Assembly (NCBI GenBank): GCA_027575765.1
Contig: JANBPT010000011.1
Location: forward strand, 79,122-143,121
Direction: 5' to 3'
DNA: 64,000 nucleotides
From: Tieghemiomyces parasiticus
Taxonomy: Eukaryota > Kickxellomycota > Dimargaritomycetes > Dimargaritales > Dimargaritaceae
Part shown: positions 1-12,815 of the stretch, piece after piece
How positions within the stretch are numbered: position 1 is the first letter of the stretch
Layout of the letters: each line of letters opens with the position of its first letter
The notes under the pieces: generated by a model
The model's database searches: none
What the model saw: only the letters and a program-made list of their open reading frames with translations
Told to the model about the DNA's origin: nothing
Program-made: the position numbers and the translations under genes

Positions 1-1922
1 TCCTCGTTTACAAGAGAGAGCATTTTCGGGGGTGGCAATTAAGTAGCTGTTGGACCCGTCTGCACAGAATCGGTCCAGTTTTTAGTATGAATCTGTCGAC
101 AAGTAGTATACGTCAGCAGCTTAACACCACCTAGGTCCCTGTTTCTGGATGGACGTGTGCACAAGCGACTTTTACCGATACAGTGAAATATGAGAAGGGG
201 AGGGGGCCGTCGATTCGTTTCTCCCCCCCCCTCGTCGATGCAATAGTCACAAGCCTCTTGTGGTTTTCCACAACAACCTTGTGAAGACTGGGTGTGTGGG
301 GGTGTTTTTTTTTATGTTTCCTATCCACTAATCCCCTCCCTTCACACCTTTGTACATTATTGATATAAATCACCGTTGTAACAGAATCGGTCAATGCCCG
401 CCAGTGGGTAGCTCTCGGTGACCCTACTTTTACTGAGCGAGGGGACCAGTAGGATCTAGGTTGATTTCAACCGGATACTGGTACAAGTCGTCAAGGTGGC
501 GCGGAAAGAACTGCCTCGGCGCTGTATTCAACGTGATCGCGTCGCGGTGGGTAGGGCCCGTGACCCAGTTTCGCCACCGTGGAGGTGCCGTGTTGTCCCT
601 CGCGCATCGGTGGGTTTATTCGGTCTCTTTATGTTTCGCTTAACCGTCCAGTTAATTAATTAGCCGGCCAAAAGATAGGTGCAGTGAACGCACGCGCGCG
701 CGCATGTAACCATCTGTGGTAAACTACTGTCAGACACTTTTCTACCCCCTTTTATGCCATACATAGACACGGAAAGTCCACGTCATAGGTACCGGTTCTG
801 ACGCCCCACCGCCTCCTTTTTTTTTCTTTTTCACGCCGCTCACTGACAATTCACGCGCACTTCCGCATTCACACTATTAATTATGGCGTTGGCAAGGGCG
901 GAAAGAGGATGATTAGAATCAGAGTCCTCCACCATCGACGCCCAGCTGATTAAGCAAGACCTCTACTGGCCGTACAGTCAATCGGTTCCTCGATCGAAGG
1001 GTTGTGAACTACAGATTCTTCGGATCGACGTTCGATTCGGAGGACATTGGAGCCAACGAGGGATCGGTACATCGCGTCCGGCTTCCTGCTAACAATGAAG
1101 CGTGCCAGTATCGTCACCCTTGGCGCACCTCGTCAGAAAGGCATCGCCCTACACCTACGCACCTACACTATGTAAAATCGATGTCGTACTCACAACAGAC
1201 CATGCGGTTTTAACCCATACCCTAACTGACTCTAGGGAAGCCATTCCCATTCTTAACTCTTCCTCCCCCGTAAGTCCGCCATCGGGTCCGAGACGCTCTT
1301 CTCTCCACACCCACCCAGCCATTCTCCAGCCCATCCACTTGCCTAGCCCCTACCCTATCTGTACTGACTACTTTGGTAATGGAGAAGAGCACTCCTCCTC
1401 CCGATGGGCATTCAACCCTACTCTTCAGATCATTGGATGAGCTAATCACTGTCAATGATTGATAAAGAAGAAGAGCCCTCTTTTTTATTGAAAGCAATGT
1501 CATGGCTTCAGGTTTCCATTTACAATGAAGAATAATCATAATGACCATCTCTCTCCCCTGGCTTGAAAGAAACGGGGGTTTTTCATTATGAACTGAATAA
1601 ACCCGGGACTTTCCCCCCCCATACACTTTACTACCCCTAAATATCCGGGTATCCAGTCCCTTGAAATGAAACATGAAAAACCAGTTCCCCTTCTTCACAT
1701 ACGTATGTTAACGCGCTCTAATTTCTGTTCAGACGGTGTCCAACCCTCCTCTCCCTTTCCCTCCCCATGGACCTTAGGGTGAAAAGTTATGCGATTCGAT
1801 ATCACCAGCGGCATTGCTGAGGCAAGGGGCGACGGAGATGATAACGTGGAGGGGCACTGGATAGTAAACGTTCTTAACCCTCGCCTCCCACCGTGCACCG
1901 ATACCAACACCTCAGAAGAAAA

Positions 1923-1953
1923 GCGGCGGTGGTGGTGGTGGTGGTGGCGGCGG
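1923..1953. repeat. GGT/GGC trinucleotide microsatellite
   Basis: An uninterrupted run of GGT units flanked by GGC units. It would read as poly-Trp or poly-Gly on the plus strand and poly-His on the minus strand, which explains the artificial-looking frames that cross it. Confidence 0.85.
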
Positions 1954-4900
1954 CTAACTGAAGTGGCTTGAACAACTGGTCCGATGCCGTGCATGATCGG
2001 CTTCAATGGCTTCTTTTTCAGGGTTTGGGTTAGGGAACTGCTAGTGTATCCCAAGGGGAGATGAAATGTTGATAGATGCGGACATTGGCTGTGCGGTGGT
2101 TGCTATTATTTAAGTCTTCATTGCGAAAAGGGGGCGAAACCGGTCGGTGGTGGATAGGGGTGGGAGATGCGGCTGAAGGGAAGACGAGGGAGGAGACGGT
2201 GGGAGAAGGGAAGACCATCGGTTTACTACAGATCGATGTGATAGGTACGCAGCGAGTGGAAAGACTATTGTGGGTAGAAAGGTTGAAGCCAGTTTAAATT
2301 TTTTTAAAAAAAATAGATAATAAGGTGTGCATTAGTCAATAATACGTTGACCAATCCATAAGCAGGAATAATAGTTACTCTTCCGTCTCCCCACGGGCGA
2401 ACCAATGGCGTTTTAGGTGTATTATTTTATAGGCCGGGTGAGGCTGGCATATATGACGTGAGCATGTCGACGTCGACAGGTTCCTTTCCAAATTCTAATG
2501 CCATGCACTCAAAGCACCACGCTGGCATGTGTATGCACATGCGAGCGAGAGTGGGAAGGTGCGCCCCCCAGGGTCTATCCCTCCACGTCCACCCTATATA
2601 AGAAAACCGCCGCCTTTTATCCAGACCTTAGCAGTGCATACGAGTGTATCCCGCAATGTACCGCATGTCTTCGGTCGCGACCGGACCCGGAAATTAGCTT
2701 AAAGAGACAACTGTACTCTAATACAGCGGGGCTAGTTCATTGGTAATATTATTACCATGATATTTTGGTAAGGGAGGGAATATTGAAACGGTGGGACTGT
2801 ATGGGAACAGCTAGGCGGTGGGGAAAAATACATGGCTCTGGAAGTGGCTTATAAATAGGCGAACTCAACAAAGTTACTCGACCCTAGTGTCCCCTCCAAA
2901 AAAATATGACCTAATAAAGCCCTATTTTTAGGCTCAAGTTATTATACCGATTGATAGCTGTGCTATCGAGACAGCGGAAGGGATGGCTATTGTTGGCTCG
3001 GATTGGAGAAGAGTTGGCAGTTAAAATAGTCTTCACCCCCCCTCCCAATAAAGCCTAAAAGTGGAGAGTGCTGACTCTATCTACTTTTACCGTAATTGTC
3101 TCCATACCACCTCCCGCAGCGTACAGGATCTTAAAACCATGATAGGAGCGGGCGAGCCCTAATCGGATTCGATAGGTACCTAAATAATTACCCTACTAAC
3201 CATCAAACCTCATTCACACGCCCTTTCTTACGTCCCCCTCCTTCGTACTCTCACTGCAGATTTACAGTATCTAGGTCGCTTTCCCCTCCCCCTTCCTCCT
3301 CATATACCTACGTTGACGAATTGCTGGGACCCTGGCGACTGTGCCTGGTGGCTTAGGACATGTCCGAAACCTCACATGCTGCTGTCGGGCATCGGCCGAG
3401 AAAACAATAGCGACGGCAGATGGTGGGGTGGCGATTAAAGCGTTGTGCGTGAATGTCAAGTTTGGGCTTGTAGGCACAAATGTGAGGAGCGGTAATTAGC
3501 GGAAGTCCTAATGCTCTTGATACAGCGACGTGATGAGGTCACCAGCCCAGCCCATTTTTTTTGGTGTGTGCTCAGGTTTTGGATTTCCCTGAAGGAATGG
3601 ATAGTGCGGATTGGACTGGCAACGGGTCAGCCTCGTCCCCCCTCCCACTCCACCCCTCACACGCACGGGCTATCCAATGTTTAGTTTCATATCCCAAACG
3701 GCCTACGCGTCCATTCTAGCATGTAACCACCTGCCCAATTTGGCCCACATTGCGTAGGGTCGTACACGTTTCAGCGGCCACATCGTTTCAGAAAGCGTCC
3801 TTCTTTAGCAATAAAGAAATGAAATAAAGGAGGCAATATTGGGGGAAGGGGGGGTTGACGTCAGTTCCGGAATGTCGGGCCCGAGCATTCTCCCTCGCCT
3901 TCCCCCTGCTATTCAGTACCTTTTGCCGATAGGTTGGCTCATTCACGTCCCACCTTGTGTGCCGCCCATTTACCTCGACCCTGCCCTTGCTACAATGTCC
4001 ATTCCCCGCCTAACTCTCTCGAGACGACCAGACTAGAACACAACGCAGCATTAGTAGGACAGGAGGAAAGGAGGTGCAGACCCTATCCCGGAACTGCCGC
4101 AAAGGATATAGTGAGAAGGGTGGTGGTTGAGCTTGTAAGCAAAGTGGGCGGTCGATAAAAGTAGAGACGGGCAAAGGTTGGTAAGACATAAATAGGGCAT
4201 AGACATCAACTCACCCCTATCCCCCGCCTCACCCTAATAGCTACCCCACTTCACCTCCACCCCCCCAAAAAAAAATCTACGGTAGAGCCAAGGAGAGGGA
4301 ATGAAGACATACAGCCCAAGAAGGCACCTTTATTGCCGACCCTCCCTCTCTCGTGCCACCCGGTTGCGCGCAATCCAACGAAGAAATGTCATCAGACAAC
4401 TGGCCAAGGTGGAGGAAGTCTGGGTGATACGCGAGGGTGTTGCCAATGGAGGGGAATTGAAGGAACAGTAACGAGGTACGGAGTGACCTACTTCTCCACA
4501 CCCCCCCGTTTAGTTTGTGCAGAGCTGTAGAATGGGTGCCTCCCTTTTTACTTACCATTGGACCACGGCTCGGCCGATCTCGAATCTATCGGAACGTCAC
4601 CAAGAGCCATGGCCCCGAGAAACTAACATATAGTACTGGATTCCTCCGAGACGGGTCTCCCTACTCCCCTGGACTGAAACCGAATACTTTAATGAGTAGA
4701 CATTGTATTGACACTTTGACCCGCATACACACACAGGGGCATCCGATCCCACTTACACCCACGCTCGGTTCAGGCGCCAAGAAATCATGGCAAATTTGCC
4801 AAGCTCAGGGGAGTGAAAGTGTCAGATAAATGGGATAATCACTTCACATCCCCCCTCCCTACACAAAGACTGTGCACCTCGGATCCGATCTCATGCCGCA

Positions 4901-5267
4901 CCGTGCCCGACAAGTACCCATAAGTGCCCTATTCGGGTGCTGGGCACAGGGGGAGAAAGGTGCTCCTTCTACCCGCCGACTTGGGGGAGGCCAGATGAAG
5001 TTCAAGGGGAGTGCGGAAGGAGGACATAGTAGGACCCGCAGGTAAAAAAAAGATGGTAGAGGGTTTAATTAATGAGACATTACACAACGTGTAGAAGTAC
5101 GGGAAGGAGGTGTTATTACTCAGTCATACCTGGGCGGCGGAAATATGGCTGAGAAGTCTGTCGTCAGGGGGGAAGAGGAAGAGGGGGCTCTAGAACCCAC
5201 GGCCATGTGCACCCAGTGAATCGGACGAGAAAGAAGGCACGTTACCGTCTGCTGACATGACGTTGAA

Positions 5268-5306
5268 GGGCCGGGGGTGGGGGAGGGGAAGGGTAGCGGG
5301 TGGGGG
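5268..5306 (+). other. G-rich cluster, potential G-quadruplex
   Basis: Seven tracts of three to five guanines, separated by one to four other bases, fall within 39 bp of the plus strand. Spacing and tract length satisfy the usual G-quadruplex pattern. No gene is attached to it. Confidence 0.55.
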
Positions 5307-7251
5307 CGAGAGCCTTCGTCCAGTAGCAGCTACAAGTCACCCGGACGTAAAGAGAAGGGCGGGGAGTCCTACCGTGACCAATTCCCCGCACCCTCTCCTT
5401 CGTTCACGGACCCTGGTCGAGAGCAGTGGGTTGGCTCGAGATCCCTGCATTATTGCGGACGGCTTGAGCCTAGAGGTGGACTCCTCAACCGATCTGGCGG
5501 CTTGCTCTACCATTCGGCCCTCTACGCGTCCTCGTTTGAGGGTCGTGTAGTTAACAGACCTAGAAAGGGCAACGTAGTGGTTGACGCTGCATGTCCCTCG
5601 CAAGACGGAAGAGTGAGAGGGAAGGAGGGTTGGGGGGAGCAATAGTAGGTTTTTCCAGCAATTATTCGAAACTCGATAATGGGTGGGGCATGGTTTATTT
5701 CTCTTTTTTTTTTTGGTTCATAGCCATCCACGTCTCCTTTCAATATTATTACCCTCTTCTGCACCAAGATTTCATGTCAACCGGGATACTTGTATGACGA
5801 CGTGCGGCAACGTTCATCCGAATTTTCCGGATCGGCCATGGTCCGAGGGAAGGAGAGAGTGTGAGAGAGAGCCATGAGGCTAAGATAGTAGTAGAAGTTA
5901 GCAAAGCACCGTTAGGGCCAACTCGGCCAGCCTCGCCGGATTTGGGCATTGGAGGTAACGCAAATGGGCTCGGAATTTCCCCCTCCCCTAAGCACTATGA
6001 CTTATCATCCATTTTTTCCCGACAAATGGCAATTAAGGAAGGTCCGCAGAGACATTTCACCACGTACAGTGTTCAATCAATTCGAGTGCCAAGCTCTTGG
6101 AACGCACGCCGTCGTACCGGGTGGGGAGGGGAAGGGTTGTTGTTTTTGCTTTTAATTTATGGCCAAGAACCCCGACGGTAAGTTTCAACTCGTCGTCCTT
6201 CACTACCTTGACTTCCGTCCAGCCTCTCGGGTAAACCTATGGTTCCATCCGCCCACACTGCCCACGCTAAAAAAAACGGAACTAGCGACGTGACAATTGG
6301 ATTTATACTCACACTTACACTTGCACACCCACAGCGCTGGGTCCCAAAACACACAATAGGAGGGAGAACTAGCAACGTATAGGTTCTGACGGCCTGAAAG
6401 CAGCCGTCCAATAATGCTCTGATGTCGTGGTAGGAAGGTCGTGGCGGCGAATTATCCCATAGAAAAAATACCTACATGACGCCATGTAATTGATACGAAA
6501 GAAGTGGGCGAAGTTAATATACTTCAAAATCGACCATAGCAGCACCAATAATCCGACTAATGGGAAACGGTCAGACTGAGAAGCAGACTGCCGTTCCAGG
6601 CCGGGATGATCTTTAGGCGGTGGTTTAAGCAGGGTGTGGATGTAAGGGGGTGTTAAACCAAGAGGATATGTAGAGAGAGGGTGGAGGGTGATGGAAATAG
6701 GCACGACTCGTATAGAAAAAAATGCAAAAATGTAGGTTACATCGGACGACTTAGTTAGCTCTTCCACTCACCCCCCTCCCCTTGTCGCTTTCCGGCACCC
6801 GAACAATCTAAAGAAAGGTTTCCCGCCGAGCAAGGGACGAGAATGACCGAGTAACCTTAGTGAATAGACAGAGGATGGGGGGGGGTAGAGGATATTCAGA
6901 CTCCATCGACTCTATTGAGGCCCCTATGGTGAATATCAACACCAATTTAACCCCCGGGATGGGTATTAATATATGGGAAGGGTGAGATGTACGGCTAACA
7001 ACTTGTTAAAAGCACGGGTATCTTCAGGATAGAGAGCGGGGATTTGATGAGGATCGAGGAAAGTTGACTGGGGGGGCGCAGGGGGGGGTAAGACCAAGGG
7101 ATAAGCTACTAGAGAGAGGTGGGAAATTCTAACGGAGGGAAAAAATCCGAGTACCTAGGAGAGATGGCCCGGGCGTCATAATCCCCACCGTGAGATAACT
7201 GGCTGCCAGTCCGAAGGGTCCGTTGGTCTGTATCTCACTCACACACATCAG

Positions 7252-7454
7252 TTCTCCCGCCCCCCCCCCACATCTCTCTCTCTCTCCCTCCCCTCCCCAC
7301 CCCCACATCTTCTCTTTGTACTACGAACTCCCCTCCCCCTCACAACCCCCCCCCACCGAATCACAATTACATATTAGTGCAAGATCTTCCTATCTCCCTT
7401 TTTTCACTCACCTCACTTTTCCCTCCTCCTTCCTCCCCTCCCCTCCACCTCTCT
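7252..7454 (+). repeat. Pyrimidine-rich low-complexity tract
   Basis: Two strongly pyrimidine-rich blocks (about 7252-7318 and 7387-7454) flank a short mixed centre. They contain C9 and CT-dinucleotide runs. The predicted frame through it is only Pro/Ser/His repeats and is not a gene. Such tracts can form triplex DNA or act as promoter elements, but no gene start is visible nearby. Confidence 0.8.
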
Positions 7455-8869
7455 AGTACCAATGGGGAGAGGGCTTGGCTGTGTACACCCCAGCTACCCC
7501 GGGCCCATCAGATATGGACTTGTTCTAAAAGTTTTTGGATGTGGAGTGGGTGAGTGGAGTGAGAGAGAGAGAGGGTAAAAATTGTAGAACGTTGGGTGGG
7601 CGAGGCGGGTGAACGTGCCGTTTGACAGGTACATCAGTTTTAGGAGTAGGTACAAGCTAGTCCTTCTTTCTTATCCATACCGCCACTCCGCCAACAATGG
7701 ATGGACCCCACTGGTGACAGGATTACCCTGTAGTTTTATTGTATTTTTGATTATTGGTGGTTTCTGGGTTGCAGTCTACATGGTTTCCCTATTCCCTTTA
7801 CCTTTTGCCCTTTTTTTTCGTTCTAGTTTTCTCTCGTGGAGGCCGAATCTCGCTTGCCTTGTGTGTGACACCCTACGAGGCTGACGGGAGGGAAGCGGGT
7901 CGGGCAGAGCATTCAATGCGTCGATAGAGTATCCTCGTTGAGCCTGTAACACACAGCCTCCGCTCCTATTCTAAAAGCTATTTATGCCCCGGATCGAGCG
8001 CCCTCTATACTTCAAGCCCCTCCAAAAAAAACAACCCCTAACTGGTGCGACCTATGGTGTTTACTTGAATACGGGAGAGGATGTATGAGCGAGGTTTGGG
8101 AATGGGTAGGGTGGGCGGGTAATATCCTTCTACCGCACGGTGGTAGACCTGTATTTATCACGTACCTCCCCAAAAGTCTGCCATCCTCGCACGCCTATGC
8201 AGCGATATCTGTCCGCGTTTGTGTGTGTGTGTGCGTCCTTCTATAGATCTATGGTGCGGCGTTGAGGGAGTGTATTACTTGGGGTTAGGAGGTGACGAGG
8301 GCGGTTGGCTTCGTTCGGGTGTATCCACAAGTACATCACTTATAGGACCCACACAACTACCAGGTGTAACCCCCCGGATATTGGAAGTGTGGGCATTGAT
8401 GGGCATTACAATTGGAGTTGTCATGGCTCGTGTCTTACCTCTCCCACCCCCTTTCCTCGCCATGGCTGGTCCAAAACTGGCGGCCGTATTATAGGTCAGC
8501 TTATACCCGAGAGCGATACGTTCATTTTTCTACTGCCCACGTCGAATTATGGATATGGGCACGTATCGTGTATAAGGGTAAAGATAGTTGCCAGGTAGCA
8601 GATTCACATTGCTGATAATAACCTCCCCGCGACCGTAGGCCAATCCCTGCTTTATATTCGCAATTATCCTCCCGTTCGGGAAACCAGGCGTGGAAACTAA
8701 CAAAACCTTCTGACCAGGCGGAGAACTAGGACGTAAGGGCACCAGAGCGCCAAGTAGAGGAAAGTCGACACATTATGACGCCAAGAGGATGGGCGGACCA
8801 CCACGACTGCTTAGCAGCGATCGGCCGCGGATGCTTCAAGCACTTGAAGGGTGGGGGTTTGGAGGCAGG

Positions 8870-8906
8870 GAGAGAGAGAGAGAGTGTGTGTGTGTGTGTG
8901 TGTGTG
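8870..8906. repeat. Compound (AG)n(TG)n microsatellite
   Basis: About seven AG units run directly into about eleven TG units, followed by a short AG tail. It is a typical polymorphic compound dinucleotide repeat. Confidence 0.9.
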
Positions 8907-9367
8907 AAAGAGAGCGATAATGTTGGGTGGGTGAGTGGGAGGGGGAGATATCATTATGAATGAAGCTACGCTCGTGGTTATATATTTGTAGCCGTTCACA
9001 AAGCCTTGCCGTCGTTGTAAAAAAAAACGCGCACCGGGAACTGCCAGACTGTTGGGTGCGGGGGTGAACAGATTCGAGCAGGTAGATTCCGCTCGCGCTT
9101 TAAACAGGACCACTCGAATTATAACCCCACCGAACCAATCTGCATTATACTTTGATACAGGACAATGCATACCGACGTCACACCATCCAGAGGACGCACA
9201 CACACACGCACCCAGCGGGCTCGCCAATATCCTATTCCCCCATGCCATGCGTAGCTCTCATGCATCGATAGACAGTACATACTGCACCCCTCACTGCGTC
9301 TCACTAAACTGCGAGCAGAGGCTGTAGACGTCGATTGGCCTACCTCTCTCATGGCTACGTCTTCTCT

Positions 9368-9380
9368 CCCCCCCCCCCCC
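9368..9380. repeat. C13 homopolymer
   Basis: An uninterrupted run of thirteen cytosines, one of the longest of many C or G homopolymers in the window. Others include G10 at 19978-19987, 59562-59571 and 59690-59699. Length is uncertain because such runs are error-prone in sequencing. Confidence 0.85.
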
Positions 9381-11151
9381 ACACATTCCCACAATAGTCC
9401 GTGCATCGAGTCACAGAGTGGACTGTGCTGATGGTCGAACCTATCATCCGCCTACTCGTCCTGCTCTTAATGGAAAATGGCGATGATATGCCCCTATTTA
9501 GGTCAAAAACTACACCTCTTTCTATATAAAAAAAGAAAAGAAACCATGCTATATCCAATTGTCCTATGACTTGGATGATTGGAGGGGGAGAGTGAACGGG
9601 AAGGTATTAAGTGGGATCAGCGCTAGGACCACCCATTCTTCCCTTCTTTTATTTATCATTATTTTTATCCTCCCTTGTCCAATGAGTTTCTCTACACGCA
9701 ACCGTCGACCTATGCCAAGTCAGGCGGATATTAGTTCTTCCTCCCACCCATCCTCTCCAACATACATTCTTGCACCTCGCCCCGCCCCTCCCTGCCTGTT
9801 TTGCTCCAACCTATCACGAGGATCACACTGGTGGTCCGTGTGTAACCCAAACCTCTGCGAGTCAAACCCGAAAGAGTGGGGTGGTGAGGCCCACAACATC
9901 CGAAAAAAACAAAAGCACACGTATATATTCATATATACACAATTGGCAAGTGACGTTGAAGGAACGTGCACCCCGTTCGATCGAACAGGAGTGGGGCAAT
10001 TGATAGGGAAGAGGGGGGAAGAGGTAAGGGGTGCGAGTGTTGGCACCCGGTTATTGTAAGGGTTGGTGCATATCGGTGGCTTAAGGAGGGAGAGAGGCGT
10101 GGGGAGAGGGAGGGGAGGGCGACAAAGGGGTGGTGGAATGGGCGAGAGTCAGAGAGATAGCTAAGGTAGTCACCATAGGCGGGTAGCGTTGCCCGCAGGC
10201 TCAGTATGGATGTGCAAAGAGCTAAGCTTTATCCTTTGGGGCCGAACTAGTAGGCGGGCTGGAGGAATTCTGGTCAGGGACCAATGCGTATAGGTGATGA
10301 GAGCCTAGTCGCTCCGCCTGTCCATGGCGGGTCGACGCAAGGGAGAAGGGACGAGTGGAAGGGGAATGGATTATACAGAGGAGCATATCGATCGCCGTCG
10401 CCACTCTTTTCTCTCCTCTTCTCCGCGCGCGCGTGGACACGGCCTCCTCCGGTTGGATCGTCTTGCCCAGTGCAATTGACGGGTCATTGGGGCTCGTCCA
10501 GCAGGTACATCGCATCACCTGCCTCGCGTGCCTCTGTCATGGCTGTGCCGTTTCCCGTACTCACTCCAACTGTCCTATCAGATTAGAACTCGACTGCCGT
10601 TTTACCGCTGGACTCCTTTCCCATGTTCCCGCAGCTCGGCCATCAGGCCCTGCCTTGGGTGGAACTCTCCACTCCCTCCCACCATCCACCGCCACCAGTC
10701 ACACTCAGCCAGCCATTGGGTGTCACAGACGACCACCACCCCTTTTCGAGAATCGATCTCCATGACTCCCAAAATAGTCGGCCAAGAAAAGCCGCCTTGA
10801 CCCTACCGTAGTACGCGTAATGCGCTAGTCACTTTACGTGCTATCCCGTGAAGGATGGGTGACAATGAGCGTGCAAGGAGGCCAGGAAGTCTTCATTAGC
10901 GTTTCGAAAAATGAATGGGGAGAAATAGATACACGGTCGCGGACCAAAGGGGGGGAGATAAATAAAGTTGGGTGAGAATAGCACGATGCGCATGTGGTAG
11001 TGAGAGAAAAAAATGAGAGGACGGGTGACATTACACAATTAGTCCGCACAATCGAGCGGTGGGGATGCTGGGATGGGAGATGAACAAAAAGGGGGGTTTG
11101 AGGGAGGGAATGGTATGGATTCTAAAATACACAAGACATATTGCGAGTAGA

Positions 11152-11177
11152 GGGGTGGGGATGGGGGGGGGGAGGGG
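11152..11177 (+). other. G-rich cluster downstream of the zinc-finger gene
   Basis: Four G-tracts (4, 4, 10 and 4 bases) separated by one or two bases sit immediately beyond the stop codon of the minus-strand zinc-finger gene. On the transcribed RNA this would be a C-rich segment just after the stop. It has G-quadruplex potential on the plus strand. Confidence 0.5.
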
Positions 11178-11178
11178 C

Positions 11179-12459
11179 TTAGTAAGACCCGTACGTGGTA
11201 GCCGCTGGGCAGACGTGATCAATGTAGTGCAGAGGGGGCAGGGCGTGGTCAACCAGATGCCGAGGGTATGCAGCAGTCTTCGGAGCCACGGACGGTTGGA
11301 CTTGAGCAGGGTGATGGGGGGTGGCAGGTGTGTGCTGGTAACCGAGTGGGTTAGTCAGATGCAGGGGCGGCAGTGGCGTTGTGTCATTGCCGGAGGAGGA
11401 ACTGGTTCGGCCGCCCAAAGCGGGGGCCGAGGAGGCGTGGCCCGCGTGGAGGTAAGGGTGGTGGAAGTGGGGGTAGAGGTGGTCAGGGGAGACCGGGTGG
11501 GCCGGTGACCACGAGGTATGGTAGGCGGGTGATGGGTAAGGGGTTGACCGGGCGGTGCCAGGCTGGTGGGGCGACGACAGCGGGTGGTGGCGGTGGCGGT
11601 GGGTGCCGGAGGCGACGGGGGCGCTGCTGGTGGGGCTGGCCGAGCGGTAGGAGGTGGCGGTCGCGGGGGCGCTGGAGGGACCTGAGACTGGAGGAAGAAC
11701 CAGGAGGTGGAGTGGGGAGTTGGGTACCGATAGGGCGGACAAGCCAGAGTCGACGGTCGCTTCCGAGGCGGTGGGCGAGTCCAGAGAGGAGGCGCTGCGG
11801 TGGGCGGTGGGGTTGCTGACCTGGTACGACTTCCAGTTGCTGTCATGGGTAAGCTGGTGCTTGGTGAGCGTAGTCCGCCGGGTGAAGGTCCGGCCGCAGC
11901 CGGTGTGGTCGCAGGCGTACGGGCGTTTGCCCGTGTGGGTGCGCCGATGCCTGGCCAGGGACGAGGAGTCGCTAAAATTTTTGCCGCAGAACTCGCAGAG
12001 GTGAGGCCGCTCGCCCGTGTGGGTGCGGTAGTGGACGGTGAGGGCCGAGCGCTGAATGAAGCGCTTGCCGCAGCCAGGCCAGTCGCATGGGTAAGGCCGC
12101 TCGCCAGTGTGGATACGGCGATGACGCATCAGGTCGGACTTGCGGGCGAAGGCCTTCTGGCACTCGGACCACCGGCAAATGTAGGGGCGCTCAGCGCCCT
12201 CCATGAGTAAGGCGGTATCCAGGCCGGTCGTATCTTCATCGTCCTCCTCCTCCTCGTCAATGCAGAGGGGTGAGAGTGGTGGGCTGGCAGTGGAGGCCTT
12301 GTCGGAGTGACTGCGGGCCAAGGCGGGTTGGGAATGCTCAGCCTGTGGCCGCTTGCCCAGCATCAATAGCAGCTGGTGGTCCTCAACCTGGGGGGCGGGT
12401 GAGGCGCTGTGCCGTGTAGGCTCCGTCGCTGGGTGGTTGAGCAGAGTACGGATATCCAT
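11179..12459 (-). CDS. C2H2 zinc-finger transcription factor, four fingers
   Basis: A 426-residue single-exon protein that should bind DNA in the nucleus. The start chosen is the ATG at 12459, in good context (GCC before it, G after). An upstream in-frame ATG at 12582 would add 41 residues without domain character. Residues 1-92 are low-complexity with an acidic block (about 68-77). Residues 93-205 hold four consecutive Cys2-His2 fingers, with TGERP or TGKRP linkers of Krueppel type; finger 3 uses the short C-x2-C form and fingers 1, 2 and 4 the C-x4-C form. The remaining half is rich in Ser, Pro, His and Ala, typical of fungal activation or repression regions. Target genes cannot be read from sequence. 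It is the only convincing gene in the first 25 kb and lies in a long G-rich (plus strand) neighbourhood. Family assignment is sure; orthology to a named fungal factor is not. Confidence 0.93.
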   Translation of the reverse strand: MDIRTLLNHPATEPTRHSASPAPQVEDHQLLLMLGKRPQAEHSQPALARSHSDKASTASPPLSPLCIDEEEEDDEDTTGLDTALLMEGAERPYICRWSECQKAFARKSDLMRHRRIHTGERPYPCDWPGCGKRFIQRSALTVHYRTHTGERPHLCEFCGKNFSDSSSLARHRRTHTGKRPYACDHTGCGRTFTRRTTLTKHQLTHDSNWKSYQVSNPTAHRSASSLDSPTASEATVDSGLSALSVPNSPLHLLVLPPVSGPSSAPATATSYRSASPTSSAPVASGTHRHRHHPLSSPHQPGTARSTPYPSPAYHTSWSPAHPVSPDHLYPHFHHPYLHAGHASSAPALGGRTSSSSGNDTTPLPPLHLTNPLGYQHTPATPHHPAQVQPSVAPKTAAYPRHLVDHALPPLHYIDHVCPAATTYGSY

Positions 12460-12807
12460 GGCGAGGCAAACGGATAAATTAAAGTGGGCAGTGACGTGTG
12501 GACACCGTGACCGATGGATCGGATCAAGTAGAGTGGGAAGGAAGGTTAGGGGGGGGGAAAGGGGCGTGGGGTGGCGATGCAAAAATCAGCAGCGTCAGGG
12601 GAGAGCGCACAGGTCGGTGAAAAGGAGGAGGAGGAGGAGTCCCAAAGAGGAAACGCTAGGGCGCAGTCCAGAAAGCGTCAGAAGAACACCAGATCAATAA
12701 ACCCGGTTCTAGTACAAAAACAGTGGAGTGGGGGACACGGGATTGAAAACGGAAAAGAGGTGGCGGGTAGGATTTATGTTAGTGGCCAAGGGAGTGGGGA
12801 TTGGCAG

Positions 12808-12815
12808 ATTATATA
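12808..12815 (-). promoter_or_regulatory. Possible TATA box of the zinc-finger gene
   Basis: Reads TATATAAT on the minus strand, about 350 bp upstream of the chosen ATG. The distance implies a leader of roughly 320 nt or an unrelated chance match. Confidence 0.3.

Larger units (their letters stand above)
1..11178. other. Gene-poor region, no supported gene
   Basis: No open reading frame here has a recognisable domain, a coding-like composition or joinable exons; the longest (about 130-166 codons) are proline/serine/arginine-rich translations of low-complexity DNA. The stretch holds microsatellites, C or G homopolymers of 8-13 bases, a pyrimidine-rich tract around 7.25-7.45 kb and G-rich clusters near 5.27 and 11.16 kb, listed separately. 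No copy of the dispersed repeat found further right was seen. Non-coding RNAs or strongly decayed elements cannot be excluded by eye. Confidence 0.6.

Noticed and set aside
2741..2757. Perfect 17-bp palindrome containing TAATATTAT, reminiscent of rolling-circle origins
   Set aside because: The nonanucleotide is not exact, the loop is a single base, and no replication-initiator gene is near. Likely chance in A/T-rich DNA.
9559..10059. 166-codon plus-strand frame in the gene-poor part
   Set aside because: Composition follows local C- and T-rich runs, no domain or splice partners, and a comparable frame exists on the opposite strand.
11373..11819. Gly/Arg-rich frame opposite the zinc-finger gene
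   Set aside because: It is the complement of the Ser/Pro/His-rich C-terminal region of the zinc-finger protein, with no independent support.
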